Assembly: GCF_012932795.1 (NCBI RefSeq)
Contig: NZ_LANA01000001.1
Span: forward strand, 417,441-481,440
DNA: 64,000 bases
Direction of reading: 5' to 3'
Origin: Candidatus Pelagibacter communis
Lineage (GTDB): Bacteria; Pseudomonadota; Alphaproteobacteria; Pelagibacterales; Pelagibacteraceae
Shown one piece after another: positions 1 to 9,545 of this stretch. Position 1 is the first letter of the stretch. Every line of letters begins with the position of its first letter. Below the pieces are notes generated by a model that worked only from the letters and a program-made list of their open reading frames with translations, was not told where the DNA came from and searched no databases. Made by a program: the position numbers and the translations under genes.

Positions 1-1243
1 ATATTCTTTCAATAATAGTATGCAATCTTCTTGCTCCAATATTTTCAACAGTATTATTAACTTCTGAAGCCATGTTAGCAATGGCATCTATACCATCCTC
101 AGAAAACTCCAGTTCTACATTTTCAGTTTTTAGAAGCGCAATATATTGCTTAATTAAACTATAGTCTGGTTCTTTAAGAATTCTTTTAAAATCGTCGCTA
201 GTTAAAGCTTCAAGCTCAACTCTAATTGGAAGTCTACCTTGAAGTTCTGGCAATAAATCAGAAGGTTTTGCAAGTTGGAATGCTCCAGATGCAATGAATA
301 GAATATGATCAGTTTTTATAGGACCATATTTTGTACTTACAGTTGTTCCTTCAATTAAAGGTAATAGGTCTCTTTGAACTCCCTCTCTAGAAACATCTCC
401 TCCAGATCTATCAGTTCTACCTGAAATTTTGTCTATTTCATCCAAAAATACAATTCCATTATTTTCCGCTGAGTCTTTTGCAGATTTTATGATTTTATCT
501 TCTTCTATTAATTTATCAGCTTCATCATTAATCAAAATTTCGTGAGATTCTTTGACAGTCATTTTTTTCTTTTTTTGCTTGTTACCAACAGATTTTCCAA
601 TCATTTCCCCAATATTTATCATTCCAATATTTGCTCCTGGCATTCCAGGAATTTCAAATGAAGGTTGAGAACTGCTATCATTTACCACTATTTCAATCTC
701 GTTATCATCTAGATCACCATCTCTTAATCTTTTTCTAAAACTTTCTCTTGTTGCCAAACTCGCTTTATTTCCAACAAGTGCATCCAAAACTTTTTCTTCA
801 GCTAATTTTTGAGCTTTTGTATGAACTTCTTTTCTTTTTTTTACTTTCTCCATTGCAATAGCAATTTCAAGAAGATCTCTTATAATTTGTTCAACATCTC
901 TTCCAACATAACCAACTTCTGTAAATCTTGTTGCTTCGACTTTTACGAAAGGTGCTTCTGCTAATTTAGATAGTCTCCTGGATATCTCAGTTTTACCAAC
1001 ACCTGTTGGGCCAATCATTAAAATATTTTTAGGCAAAACTTCATTTTTCATTTCACCTTTTAAAGCTTGTCTTCTCCATCTGTTCCTTAAAGCAATTGCA
1101 ACTGCTTTTTTCGCTTTATTTTGACCGACCACATACCGATCAAGTTCAGATACTATTTCTCTAGGAGATAATGAGCTAACTAAAGAACTATCTTTATGTT
1201 CATTTTTTTCTTTAGGAAAAGGAGTAACGTTTGATTCTTTCAT
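1..1243 (-). CDS. hslU: ATP-dependent protease ATPase subunit HslU (partial)
   Basis: HslU is the AAA+ unfoldase that feeds substrates to the HslV peptidase in the cytoplasm. About 414 residues are visible; the family usually has about 440, so only the C-terminal end is missing beyond the left edge. I see the Walker A motif GPTGVGKT (about residues 78-85), the pore loop GYVGRD, a Walker B region VFLDEIDKI and the sensor/Arg-finger stretch [10 protein letters not shown]. The long insertion between them, rich in K and D/E, matches the HslU I-domain. The ATG overlaps the hslV stop by one base (TAATG), so the pair is translationally coupled and uses the promoter in front of hslV. Confidence 0.97.
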   Translation of the reverse strand, partial: MKESNVTPFPKEKNEHKDSSLVSSLSPREIVSELDRYVVGQNKAKKAVAIALRNRWRRQALKGEMKNEVLPKNILMIGPTGVGKTEISRRLSKLAEAPFVKVEATRFTEVGYVGRDVEQIIRDLLEIAIAMEKVKKRKEVHTKAQKLAEEKVLDALVGNKASLATRESFRKRLRDGDLDDNEIEIVVNDSSSQPSFEIPGMPGANIGMINIGEMIGKSVGNKQKKKKMTVKESHEILINDEADKLIEEDKIIKSAKDSAENNGIVFLDEIDKISGRTDRSGGDVSREGVQRDLLPLIEGTTVSTKYGPIKTDHILFIASGAFQLAKPSDLLPELQGRLPIRVELEALTSDDFKRILKEPDYSLIKQYIALLKTENVELEFSEDGIDAIANMASEVNNTVENIGARRLHTIIERI

Positions 1244-1758
1244 TATATTTTTTCAATTTTAATATTGTTATTTGTAAATACACAAATCTCAGAAGCAACT
1301 TTGATAGATTTTTTTGCAACCTCTTCCGCACTTAAGTCTGTATCTAATAAAACCTTAGCAGCAGCTAAAGCGTAATTTCCACCAGAACCTATGCCTATAG
1401 CATTTCCTTCTGGCTCCAAAACATCACCTGTGCCTGAAATTATATAACTATTTTCTTTATCACCAATTGCCATTAAAGCTTCTAGCCGTCTTAAATATTT
1501 ATCAGTTCGCCAATCTTTAGCTAATTCAACCGCAGCTCTTGGAAGATTACCCGCATGCTTTTCAAGTTTAGCTTCAAGCCTCTCAAAAAGAGTTAAAGCG
1601 TCCGCTGTAGACCCTGCAAAACCCGCAATAACATTTCTTTTTTCGATTTTTCTTACTTTTGCAGCAGTGCTTTTTATAACTGTATTGCCCATACTGACTT
1701 GGCCATCTCCAGCTACCACTACTTCATTATTCTTTCTAATAAGTACAATTGTAGTCAT
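1243..1758 (-). CDS. hslV: ATP-dependent protease proteolytic subunit HslV
   Basis: HslV is the threonine peptidase core of the HslUV (ClpYQ) protease. The 171-residue protein begins MTTIV; after Met removal Thr2 becomes the N-terminal nucleophile, which fixes the start codon. [10 protein letters not shown] and the later [14 protein letters not shown] are typical of the family, and the length is normal. It is the first gene of a two-gene unit with hslU and is divergent from hisB. A sigma-32-like promoter lies just upstream (1766-1793), consistent with heat-shock control; see the separate entry. Confidence 0.97.
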   Translation of the reverse strand: MTTIVLIRKNNEVVVAGDGQVSMGNTVIKSTAAKVRKIEKRNVIAGFAGSTADALTLFERLEAKLEKHAGNLPRAAVELAKDWRTDKYLRRLEALMAIGDKENSYIISGTGDVLEPEGNAIGIGSGGNYALAAAKVLLDTDLSAEEVAKKSIKVASEICVFTNNNIKIEKI

Positions 1759-1765
1759 AGATTAT

Positions 1766-1793
1766 AGATGGATATTAATTTTTATACTTCAAG
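1766..1793 (-). promoter_or_regulatory. Sigma-32-like heat-shock promoter for hslVU
   Basis: Read on the minus strand, CTTGAAG (1793-1787) is followed after 13 bases by ATCCATCT (1773-1766). The enterobacterial sigma-32 consensus is CTTGAAA, 11-16 bases, CCCCATNT, so 6 of 7 and 5 of 7 specified positions agree. The -10 element ends seven bases before the hslV ATG, so transcription would begin at or next to the start codon. No Shine-Dalgarno sequence is visible. This is pattern matching by eye without a start-site map. Confidence 0.6.
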
Positions 1794-1808
1794 TAGTGAT
1801 TACAAATA

Positions 1809-1837
1809 TTGATATAGTTAAACAATCTATGTATACC
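1809..1837 (+). promoter_or_regulatory. Candidate housekeeping promoter for hisB
   Basis: TTGATA (1809-1814), a 17-base spacer and TATACC (1832-1837) fit a sigma-70-type promoter. The hisB ATG is at 1848, so the leader would be only a few bases and no Shine-Dalgarno sequence is present. It lies in the 89-base gap shared with the divergent hslV promoter. Confidence 0.45.
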
Positions 1838-1847
1838 TTTAAAATAT

Positions 1848-2438
1848 ATGGTTAGAATAGGAAAAGTATCTAGAAAAACAAAAGAAACTAGCATCAGTGT
1901 TGAGGTAAATATTGATGGTAAAGGCCAGTATAAGATTGATACTGGAATTGGTTTTTTGGATCATATGCTTGAGCAACTATCAAAGCATTCACTTATTGAT
2001 TTAAAAGTAAAAGCAAAAGGAGATACCCACATAGACCTTCATCACACAACTGAAGACACAGGCATTGCTATAGGTGAGGCTTTAAAAAAAGCTTTAAAAA
2101 ATTATCAAGGAATTAGAAGATATGCACACGCAATGATTCCAATGGATGAAACGTTAACAAGAGTTGCAATTGATGTTTCAAACAGGCCTTATTTAATTTG
2201 GAAAGTAAAATTAAAAGTAGAAAGACTTGGAGAAATGGATACAGAACTTTTTAAAGAATGGTTTCAAGCATTTTCCCAGTCAGCTGGAATAACATTGCAT
2301 ATGGAAAATATTTATGGAGATAACAGCCATCATATAATTGAGTCATGTTTTAAAGCTCTAGCAAGGTCACTAAGAATAGCTTTAGAAATAGATCCTAGAA
2401 ATAAGAAGAGTATTCCATCAACCAAAGGCTCTTTATAA
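1848..2438 (+). CDS. hisB: Imidazoleglycerol-phosphate dehydratase HisB
   Basis: Converts imidazole-glycerol phosphate to imidazole-acetol phosphate, step 6 of histidine synthesis. The 196-residue length is that of the monofunctional enzyme, without the N-terminal phosphatase domain found in enterobacteria. GFLDHM (35-40) and the metal-binding HHTTED (65-70) lie in the first half, and NSHHIIES in the second. It starts the hisBHAFE run and lies six bases before hisH. The order hisB-hisH-hisA-hisF-hisE divergent from hslV is a common alphaproteobacterial arrangement. Confidence 0.97.
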   Translation: MVRIGKVSRKTKETSISVEVNIDGKGQYKIDTGIGFLDHMLEQLSKHSLIDLKVKAKGDTHIDLHHTTEDTGIAIGEALKKALKNYQGIRRYAHAMIPMDETLTRVAIDVSNRPYLIWKVKLKVERLGEMDTELFKEWFQAFSQSAGITLHMENIYGDNSHHIIESCFKALARSLRIALEIDPRNKKSIPSTKGSL

Positions 2439-2443
2439 ATTTA

Positions 2444-3070
2444 ATGAATGTCACGATTGTTGACTATAATTCAGGAAATATCAGCTCTGTAATAAATTCC
2501 TTTAAGGAAGTTGCTAAAGATAAAGTTAATATTGAAGTAACTTCAGATTTAACAAAGATTAAATCAAGTGATAAGGTAGTATTGCCAGGACAGGGATCAT
2601 TTAAGAGCTGCGTTGATGCTTTAAATAGCATTAGTGGATTAATTGACACTCTAAACGAATTTGCAATCAATCATAAAAAACCTCTTCTTGGAATTTGTGT
2701 TGGCTTACAGATGTTTGCAGATACTGGTTATGAGGAAATTGAAACAAAAGGTCTTGGTTGGATTCCAGGCAAAGTCTCAAAGCTTGATAACAAAAATGGA
2801 AAATATAAACTTCCACACATTGGTTGGAATGAAATAAATATTATTAAAGACAGCAAGATTTTTCAAGGTATAGAAAATAATTCACATATGTATTTTGTAC
2901 ACAGTTATGAATTTATCCCAGTGGATAAAAATGTAATTTCAGCAACCACAGACTATTCATCAAATATTGTCTGCTCTGTAGAGAAAGAGAACATCTTCGG
3001 AACCCAATTCCATCCTGAAAAGAGTGATAAAATGGGCTTACAAATTATTCGAAATTTTATTAGTTTATAA
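2444..3070 (+). CDS. hisH: Imidazole glycerol phosphate synthase glutaminase subunit HisH
   Basis: Class I glutamine amidotransferase that supplies ammonia to HisF for formation of imidazole-glycerol phosphate and AICAR. Cys85 in GICVGLQ is the expected nucleophile; His190 and Glu192 in QFHPEKS complete the triad. DYNSGN near the N-terminus is typical of HisH. The 208-residue length is normal. It sits between hisB and hisA with spacers of only a few bases. Confidence 0.97.
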   Translation: MNVTIVDYNSGNISSVINSFKEVAKDKVNIEVTSDLTKIKSSDKVVLPGQGSFKSCVDALNSISGLIDTLNEFAINHKKPLLGICVGLQMFADTGYEEIETKGLGWIPGKVSKLDNKNGKYKLPHIGWNEINIIKDSKIFQGIENNSHMYFVHSYEFIPVDKNVISATTDYSSNIVCSVEKENIFGTQFHPEKSDKMGLQIIRNFISL

Positions 3071-3072
3071 AA

Positions 3073-3792
3073 ATGAAAATATTTCCAGCAATAGATATTA
3101 AAGATAAAAAGTGTGTGAGATTGATCAAAGGAGACTTTAACAATAAAACTGAATATGAAATATCACCAATTGATCAGGCTGGTAAGTATAGAGATCATGG
3201 TTTTAAAAATTTACACATTGTTGATTTAGATGGCGCATTAACTGGGAAGACAGTTAACTTGGATATCATTAAAGAGATAATTAATAAATTTGATCTTAAA
3301 ATTGAAATTGGTGGAGGTATAAGAAACCTTGAAAGTATTACAAAATATACTGATGTTGGTGTTGAAAAAGTAATTTTAGGAAGTGCTGCAATAAAAGATA
3401 AAAACTTTTTAAAAGAAGCATGTGAAAAGTTCCCTAACAAAATTGCTTTAGGTCTTGATGCAAAAGATGGATATTTGTCTGTATCTGGTTGGAAAGAAAA
3501 TTCTAATCAATTAACCTTAGATTATCTGAAAGAAGTTAATGAATTTGGTGCAAGCAGATTGATATATACAGATATTAATCGTGATGGAATGAAACAAAGC
3601 CCAAATTTCTCAGAAACGGAAAAGGTTGCAGAAATCTCTAATTGTCCAGTAATTATATCTGGAGGAGTTTCCTCAATTGATGATGTTAAAAAAGCAAAAG
3701 GATTGAAAAATATTGAAGGTATAATAGTTGGCAAAGCGATATATGATGGTGATATCAAATTAGATGAATTGGCCAAAGAAATAGATGCTTAA
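3073..3792 (+). CDS. hisA: ProFAR isomerase HisA
   Basis: Isomerises N'-[(5'-phosphoribosyl)formimino]-AICAR-ribonucleotide (ProFAR to PRFAR) in histidine synthesis. It is a 239-residue (beta-alpha)8 barrel with the two half-barrel phosphate motifs: IEIGGGIRN in the first half and VIISGGVSS in the second. Asp8 (FPAIDI) and the Asp in TDINRDG are the expected catalytic acids. The last eight bases overlap the start of hisF, which implies translational coupling. Confidence 0.97.
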   Translation: MKIFPAIDIKDKKCVRLIKGDFNNKTEYEISPIDQAGKYRDHGFKNLHIVDLDGALTGKTVNLDIIKEIINKFDLKIEIGGGIRNLESITKYTDVGVEKVILGSAAIKDKNFLKEACEKFPNKIALGLDAKDGYLSVSGWKENSNQLTLDYLKEVNEFGASRLIYTDINRDGMKQSPNFSETEKVAEISNCPVIISGGVSSIDDVKKAKGLKNIEGIIVGKAIYDGDIKLDELAKEIDA

Positions 3793-4540
3793 AAATAGAA
3801 TTATACCATGCTTGGATGTTAAAAACGGTCGTGTTGTAAAAGGAATTAATTTTGTAGATTTAAAAGATGCTGGTGATCCTGTGGAGCAAGCTAAAATTTA
3901 TAGTGATGGTGGAGCAGATGAAATATGTTTTTTAGATATTACAGCTTCTAATGAAAATAGAGACACTATTTATGAGGTTGTTAAAAAAACATCTAAGAAA
4001 TGTTTCGTACCCTTAACAGTTGGTGGTGGAGTTAGAAGTGTAGAAGATATTAATAAATTATTAAATTGTGGAGCTGATAAAGTTTCTATTAATACGGCTG
4101 CAGTTCAGAATTTTAAAGTGATAATTGAAAGTTCAAAAAAATTTGGATCACAGTGCATTGTTGTTGCAATCGATGCAAAACTAAATGGAGATCAATGGGA
4201 AGTATATACTCATGGTGGAAGAAATAACACCAATATTGATGCTATAGAATTTGCCAAGAAAATGGAAGATAGTGGAGCAGGTGAGTTGTTAATTACCTCT
4301 ATGGATAGAGATGGAACACAAATTGGTTATGATATTGATTTAATGTCCAAGATATCATCTAAAGTAAATATTCCATTAATAGCATCTGGAGGTGTCGGCA
4401 ATTTAGATCATTTAGTTGATGGTATTAAATTAGGAAAGGCTAGTGCGGTCTTAGCTGCTTCTATATTTCATTATGGAAAACATTCAGTGCAAGAAGCCAA
4501 AGAATATTTGGACTCAAAAGGAATTCCTGTTAGAATTTGA
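3785..4540 (+). CDS. hisF: Imidazole glycerol phosphate synthase cyclase subunit HisF
   Basis: Cyclase partner of HisH; it condenses PRFAR with ammonia to give imidazole-glycerol phosphate and AICAR. The 251-residue barrel has Asp11 in IPCLDV, the phosphate loops VGGGVRS and ASGGVGN, and VVAIDAK carrying the second catalytic Asp. AICAR released here is the substrate of PurH, encoded about 7 kb away. The start overlaps hisA by eight bases. Confidence 0.97.
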   Translation: MLKNRIIPCLDVKNGRVVKGINFVDLKDAGDPVEQAKIYSDGGADEICFLDITASNENRDTIYEVVKKTSKKCFVPLTVGGGVRSVEDINKLLNCGADKVSINTAAVQNFKVIIESSKKFGSQCIVVAIDAKLNGDQWEVYTHGGRNNTNIDAIEFAKKMEDSGAGELLITSMDRDGTQIGYDIDLMSKISSKVNIPLIASGGVGNLDHLVDGIKLGKASAVLAASIFHYGKHSVQEAKEYLDSKGIPVRI

Positions 4541-4598
4541 TCTGAAATCATGGTCAATACTAAATTAACATTACTATATTATTAAAAGATAAATAATT

Positions 4599-4868
4599 AT
4601 GAATATTTTTGATGATCTAATCAAATTAGCCAGGGAAAGAAAAAGCGAACCTGTAGAAGGCTCTTATACCAACAAACTACTTAGTGATAAATCCCTAAGT
4701 AAAGCAAAAGTTTTAGAAGAAATAGATGAATTAATAGAAGCTGTAGAAAAAGATACAAATAAAATTCATGAGGCTGCAGATGTTTTTTACCATCTGATTA
4801 TGTATCTTGAGGCAAACAATATTAAAGTTGAAGATGTCATGGCTGAGTTAGATAAAAGAAAAAAATGA
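4599..4868 (+). CDS. hisE: Phosphoribosyl-ATP pyrophosphohydrolase HisE
   Basis: Hydrolyses phosphoribosyl-ATP to phosphoribosyl-AMP, step 2 of histidine synthesis. The 89-residue all-alpha MazG-like protein has the metal-binding EEIDEL and the HEAADVFYHLI helix. It is a stand-alone hisE rather than a hisIE fusion. A 58-base gap separates it from hisF. Its stop overlaps the start of the HIT gene (ATGA). Confidence 0.95.
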   Translation: MNIFDDLIKLARERKSEPVEGSYTNKLLSDKSLSKAKVLEEIDELIEAVEKDTNKIHEAADVFYHLIMYLEANNIKVEDVMAELDKRKK

Positions 4869-5230
4869 GTTACGACAAAAATAATATTTTTGCAAAAATT
4901 TTGAGAAAAGAAATTCCATGTAAAAAAATATTTGAAAATGACTATGTTCTTTCTTTTTATGATATTAATCCTCAAAAAAAAATTCATGCACTTGTGATAC
5001 CAAAAGGTGAATATATTAATCTGGATGATTTTAATAATAGAGCTTCAGATCAAGAGATAGTAGCATTGAGCAAAGCAATTACAGAAGTTGCAAAAATATT
5101 AGGAATATCAACTGATAATGGAAAGGGTTATAGGGCTCTTACCAATTTAGATGACCATGGAGGTCAAGAGGTTCCACATTTACACTTTCATTTATTTGGA
5201 GGTGAAAAAATTGGAAAAATGGTTGAGTGA
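4865..5230 (+). CDS. HIT family nucleotide-binding protein (HinT-like)
   Basis: The 121-residue protein has the histidine triad HLHFHLFGG near the C-terminus and the N-terminal FAKILRKEIPC stretch typical of HinT-like purine nucleoside phosphoramidases. Family members hydrolyse AMP-linked phosphoramidates and adenylated intermediates; the physiological substrate here cannot be read from sequence. It is coupled to hisE by an ATGA overlap, and its own stop overlaps the GTG of the next gene. Confidence 0.92.
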   Translation: MSYDKNNIFAKILRKEIPCKKIFENDYVLSFYDINPQKKIHALVIPKGEYINLDDFNNRASDQEIVALSKAITEVAKILGISTDNGKGYRALTNLDDHGGQEVPHLHFHLFGGEKIGKMVE

Positions 5231-5730
5231 AAAAAAAAATTTTTAGAAATTATTTAGAGCTAAAATCATTAAAAGATTTTAAAGAAGTCAAGAAACCATC
5301 AGAAAATTATTTTGTAGAATTAGCTAATCCAAAAGATTTTCAATTAAATAAATTTTGTTATAAAAATATTGGTAAAAATTATCATTGGACTGATAGACTT
5401 GTTTGGACAGAATTGGATTGGATTAAATATATATCAAATAAGAAACTTTCTACTTATATCCTTAAGAATAAAGATGAAATAGCTGGCTATTTTGAACTCA
5501 TATTTGATAAAAATACAGGAGAAGCAGAAATTGCCTATTTTGGTATTCTAGAGGAGTACTTTGGAAAAAAACTTGGGGGATATTTATTAAGTGAAGCAAT
5601 TAAAAATTCATTCAACTTAGGTTGCCAAAGAGTATGGGTTCACACTTGTTCTTTAGATCATAAAAATGCTTTACATAATTATCAATCAAGGGGCATGAAA
5701 ATTTTTAAATTTGAAACATTAATTAGATAA
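5227..5730 (+). CDS. GNAT family N-acetyltransferase
   Basis: The 167-residue protein starts with GTG overlapping the preceding stop. The core matches GNAT acetyltransferases: an acetyl-CoA loop region YFGKKLGGYLLSEAI and the following VWVHTCSLDHKNALHNYQ, where HxNA...Y-like spacing is usual. GEAEIAYFGI is the beta-4 strand. The substrate is unknown. It is the last gene of the his-HIT unit and ends four bases from the convergent lolA-like gene. Confidence 0.85.
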   Translation: MKKKIFRNYLELKSLKDFKEVKKPSENYFVELANPKDFQLNKFCYKNIGKNYHWTDRLVWTELDWIKYISNKKLSTYILKNKDEIAGYFELIFDKNTGEAEIAYFGILEEYFGKKLGGYLLSEAIKNSFNLGCQRVWVHTCSLDHKNALHNYQSRGMKIFKFETLIR

Positions 5731-5734
5731 AAGT

Positions 5735-6292
5735 TTAATTATTTACTGGCAAAATAAAAATTTTATCATCTATTTTTTTATTTATTTTAATAGATGAAAT
5801 AAATGTAATAACTAGGTTTTGGTAAATGTCCTCAGTTTGCCATCCAACTAAAGTTAAATTTTTTTTATCGAAAAAAATATTAATTTTATTATCATTTTCA
5901 AAAATTGTATAATTTATATATTTGTTTTCAATTACTCTAGCTTCAAGGCTATTCATTTTTGATATTAAAAACTCTTTATCTAATAAAAAAACTAGTGGTG
6001 TTTTAGTTAGTGGATAAATATAATAATTGCTACTATTTTTATTTTTAATTACCAGAGATTTCCCATCAGAAATAATTGTTTTTTTATTAATATTATCGTA
6101 TTCACACCAAATTTTTTTAGGATATTTTATAATACACTTTCCATTTTCATTTCTATCATTAATAGTTTGAATAAAATCAAAACTTAAATTATTTGTAAGC
6201 TGCATTTGAGATTTTATATCTTCTACTGTTGAGGAATAAACTGGACTATAAAATTTTAATATAAAAAAAAAAATTAATATTCTAAGCATCAT
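5735..6292 (-). CDS. lolA: Outer-membrane lipoprotein carrier protein LolA
   Basis: A 185-residue exported protein with a hydrophobic N-terminal signal (about residues 1-20, ending near YSS) followed by a LolA-like beta-rich domain: TNNLSFDFIQTI at the start of the domain, KIWCEYDN and DGKSLVI. LolA shuttles lipoproteins through the periplasm. It directly follows ftsK with an ATGA overlap; an ftsK-lolA pair is common in proteobacteria and supports the call. The sequence is divergent and rich in Lys, Asn and Ile, so the assignment rests partly on context. Confidence 0.75.
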   Translation of the reverse strand: MMLRILIFFFILKFYSPVYSSTVEDIKSQMQLTNNLSFDFIQTINDRNENGKCIIKYPKKIWCEYDNINKKTIISDGKSLVIKNKNSSNYYIYPLTKTPLVFLLDKEFLISKMNSLEARVIENKYINYTIFENDNKINIFFDKKNLTLVGWQTEDIYQNLVITFISSIKINKKIDDKIFILPVNN

Positions 6293-8379
6293 AAAACTTC
6301 TCTTTTACCAACATGATTTGCTTTACTTACAACTCCATCAGCTTCCATCATATCAATTATTCTTGCAGATCTATTATAGCCTATTTGTAATTTTCTTTGT
6401 AAAAAAGAAGTAGAAGCTTTACCCTCTGATCTAATAATATCTAATGCCGCTTGGTATAACTCATCTTTATCAGTTGAACCTAAAGAGTTTTCATTCATTC
6501 CTTTTTCATCTGCAAAACTTAATATCTCATCTATATAGCGTGGCTCAGCTTGGCTTCTCAAATAGTTGTTAACTTTTTCAATTTCATTGTCTGAAACAAA
6601 GGGAGCATGAATTCTAACTATCCGATTAGCTGAGGACATGTATAACATATCACCTTTACCTAGTAATTGTTCTGCACCCTGCTCACCTAAAATTGTTCTA
6701 CTATCTATCTTAGAGGTTACTTGAAAAGATATTCTTGTAGGAAAGTTTGCTTTAATAGTTCCTGTAATAACATCAACGCTAGGTCTTTGCGTTGCCATTA
6801 TGATATGAATCCCAGCAGCTCTTGCCATTTGTGACAATTTTTGGATATAGTTTTCTATTTCTTTTCCAGCAACAAGCATTAAGTCTGACATTTCATCAAC
6901 AACAACCACGATATAAGGCATAGGAATTTTGTGTTTTGCATTATAACCATCAATGTTACGAACACCTTCTTTAGTCATAAGTCGATATCGATTTTCCATT
7001 TCTTTGACAACCCAACCTAATATGGAGGCAGCTTTTTTGGCTTCAGTAATAACAGGACAGAGCAAGTGAGGTATCCCCTCATAAGTTGATAACTCTAACA
7101 TTTTAGGATCAATTAAAATAAACTTACATTTTTCAGGGGTATGTCTGTAAAGAATTGAGAGAATTATAGTATTAATACAAACTGACTTACCAGAACCAGT
7201 AGTTCCAGCAATTAACAAATGAGGCATAGAAGTCAAATCTCCAACAATAGGAATTCCCGAGATATCTTTACCGAGAGCTATTGGTAATTTGATATCTTTC
7301 TTTAAAAAATCATTACTAGATAGAATCTCACTAAGAAAAACATTTTCCCGAGTTGTATTAGGTAGCTCGATACCAATTGTACTTCTACCAGGAATAGTTG
7401 CAATTCTGGCTGATTCAGAGCTTGTGTTTCTCGCTATATCATCTGAAAGATTAATAATTTTTGATACTTTAACACCAGCAGCTGGTTCAAATTCATTTAA
7501 AGTTACTACTGGACCATGACTTACCTTTTTAATAGCGCCATTAACTCCAAAATCTAAAAGAATTTTTTCTAAAAACTCACTACTGATATAATCATCATCT
7601 TTTAATTTTTCTTTATCTTTTTGTGTTGGAATCTTTAATAAATTTATGGAGGGCAGTATAAATTTTATTTTTCTATTATCATTTTTGTTGTCATTTTTTA
7701 TGAAAGGCAAGTCTTCTTGAATCAGACTTTTTATTTCTTCTTGAGGTATAAATTCATCAATTATTTCATTTTTATTAGTATAATTTTTTTCTTTATTAGA
7801 AATTATCGAATTAAATATTTTTTTTATAAATTTGTTAAAAAAATTAATACTAAATTGAATACTGGTTAAAAATAAAATTAAAATTAATAATAAGATAACA
7901 TAATAAGCAAATTGGGTATTAATATTAATTATTGAATTTAAAAAAGTTGTTTCTAAATATTTTCCAACAAACCCTCCATTACCATTAATATAAAGCTCAA
8001 ACGTTACTGGATAAAAGAAAGAAAAAAATAAAGAACCAATCAAAGAATATAAAATTGTATAAAAAACACTTTCAATTATTAATAAAACTTTTTTATGCAT
8101 GATGGTATTTAAGCCAGAGGCTATTAGACTAAAAGGAATTAATAGTGAGATTATCCCAAAAGATTGAAAAAAAATATCAGCAGTAAAGCTTCCACGAAAC
8201 CCAAAAATATTTATAATTTCGGTATCTTTTGGAAAGATAAAGTTTGGATCTTCAGGAGAAAAAGTAATTAAAGAAGCTAGTAAAAAGAGACCACTAATCA
8301 AAATGGTTACACCAATAATTTCAATAACTCTATTTAAAGCAAAATTTATTATATTATTAGCTATAATTTTTAATTTCAT
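6289..8379 (-). CDS. ftsK: DNA translocase FtsK
   Basis: Septum-anchored motor that moves the chromosome terminus during division. The 696-residue protein has about four membrane helices in residues 1-190, a very short low-complexity linker, then the motor: Walker A GTTGSGKS, Walker B VVVVDEMSDL, and a C-terminal winged-helix gamma domain (from about 630, SFLQRKLQIGYNRSARIID) that reads KOPS sites in known FtsK proteins. At roughly half the length of E. coli FtsK the linker is clearly minimal, which fits genome streamlining. Confidence 0.96.
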   Translation of the reverse strand: MKLKIIANNIINFALNRVIEIIGVTILISGLFLLASLITFSPEDPNFIFPKDTEIINIFGFRGSFTADIFFQSFGIISLLIPFSLIASGLNTIMHKKVLLIIESVFYTILYSLIGSLFFSFFYPVTFELYINGNGGFVGKYLETTFLNSIININTQFAYYVILLLILILFLTSIQFSINFFNKFIKKIFNSIISNKEKNYTNKNEIIDEFIPQEEIKSLIQEDLPFIKNDNKNDNRKIKFILPSINLLKIPTQKDKEKLKDDDYISSEFLEKILLDFGVNGAIKKVSHGPVVTLNEFEPAAGVKVSKIINLSDDIARNTSSESARIATIPGRSTIGIELPNTTRENVFLSEILSSNDFLKKDIKLPIALGKDISGIPIVGDLTSMPHLLIAGTTGSGKSVCINTIILSILYRHTPEKCKFILIDPKMLELSTYEGIPHLLCPVITEAKKAASILGWVVKEMENRYRLMTKEGVRNIDGYNAKHKIPMPYIVVVVDEMSDLMLVAGKEIENYIQKLSQMARAAGIHIIMATQRPSVDVITGTIKANFPTRISFQVTSKIDSRTILGEQGAEQLLGKGDMLYMSSANRIVRIHAPFVSDNEIEKVNNYLRSQAEPRYIDEILSFADEKGMNENSLGSTDKDELYQAALDIIRSEGKASTSFLQRKLQIGYNRSARIIDMMEADGVVSKANHVGKREVL

Positions 8380-8444
8380 AAATTAATAAATCAAATTAAT
8401 CACTTTGTATCATCTAATTTTTATTGTTAAAATTAAAAATTATT

Positions 8445-9542
8445 ATGAATATCTGTATTATAGGAGACGGTCTTACTGGTCTATCTTTAGCCAAAAATCT
8501 TACAAATAAAAAAATTGATGTTCATTTTTATCATAAAAATAAAATTAAAAATTTAACATCAAGTAGAACAATAGGAATATCAAGAAATAACTTAGAATTT
8601 TATAAAAAAGAAATTTATGAAATTCCTAAGAAAATTTTCTGGCAAATTAAAAAAATAGAAATTTATTCAGAAAAACTAAACAAAGAAAGATTGTTGAAAT
8701 TTGAAGATAAGAAAGACAACCTTTTTTATATGCTAAAAAATGATGAGCTTTATAAATTATTAATGAAAGATCTATCCAATAATGAATATTTCAAAAAAAA
8801 ACTAATTAAAAATGATTCTTCTTTTAAAGATTTATTAAAAAAAAATAAATATGATTTGATTATTAATTGTGATTTAAATAATTTTTTTTCAAAAAAATTT
8901 TTTATAAAGAAAATTGATAAAAACTACGAAAATCTTGCATACACAACAATTTTGAGTCATCAAAAATTAAAAAATAATGTTGCTATTCAAATTTTTACCA
9001 AAAATGGCCCAATTGCATTTTTACCAATTTCAAATAATGAAACATCAATAGTATGCTCATTAGATACTAAGAACAAAAAATATAATGATTATGAGGTCTT
9101 AGAGTTAATAAATAAAAACAACCCAAAGTATCAAGTACAAAAAAAACTTAAGTTAAGTAGTTTTAAATTAAGCTCATCTAATTTAAGAAATTACTACCAT
9201 CAAAATATTCTTGCCTTTGGTGATTTGCTCCATCGAATACATCCACTAGCAGGGCAGGGTTTCAATATGACTATTAGAGACATTAAAATTTTATCTAAAA
9301 TTATCCAAAATAAAATTGATCTTGGTATACAGTTGGATGAGTCTATTTTATCTGAATTTGAAAAAGAGACAAAAATTAAAAATTTTATTTTTTCTAATAG
9401 TGTAGATCTTATTTATGAAGTATTTAACTTAGATAAAAAAATCAAAAATAAAAGCTTTAATAAAATTTTGAAAATTATTGGAAAGAATAAAGGATTGACT
9501 AATTATTTTATCAAAATTGCAGATAAAGGATTAAATTTCTAG
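8445..9542 (+). CDS. UbiH/UbiF-like FAD-dependent hydroxylase
   Basis: I chose the ATG at 8445 over an upstream TTG (8424) because the dinucleotide fold GDGLTGLSL then begins almost at the N-terminus (MNICIIGDG), as in the family. The second FAD motif, FGDLLHRIHPLAGQGFNMTIRD (residues about 260-281), is characteristic of UbiH/VisC ubiquinone-ring hydroxylases. The 365-residue protein is somewhat shorter and much more Lys/Asn-rich than usual, especially between the two motifs. Ubiquinone biosynthesis is the likely role; which ring position it hydroxylates is unknown. Confidence 0.8.
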   Translation: MNICIIGDGLTGLSLAKNLTNKKIDVHFYHKNKIKNLTSSRTIGISRNNLEFYKKEIYEIPKKIFWQIKKIEIYSEKLNKERLLKFEDKKDNLFYMLKNDELYKLLMKDLSNNEYFKKKLIKNDSSFKDLLKKNKYDLIINCDLNNFFSKKFFIKKIDKNYENLAYTTILSHQKLKNNVAIQIFTKNGPIAFLPISNNETSIVCSLDTKNKKYNDYEVLELINKNNPKYQVQKKLKLSSFKLSSSNLRNYYHQNILAFGDLLHRIHPLAGQGFNMTIRDIKILSKIIQNKIDLGIQLDESILSEFEKETKIKNFIFSNSVDLIYEVFNLDKKIKNKSFNKILKIIGKNKGLTNYFIKIADKGLNF

Positions 9543-9545
9543 AAT

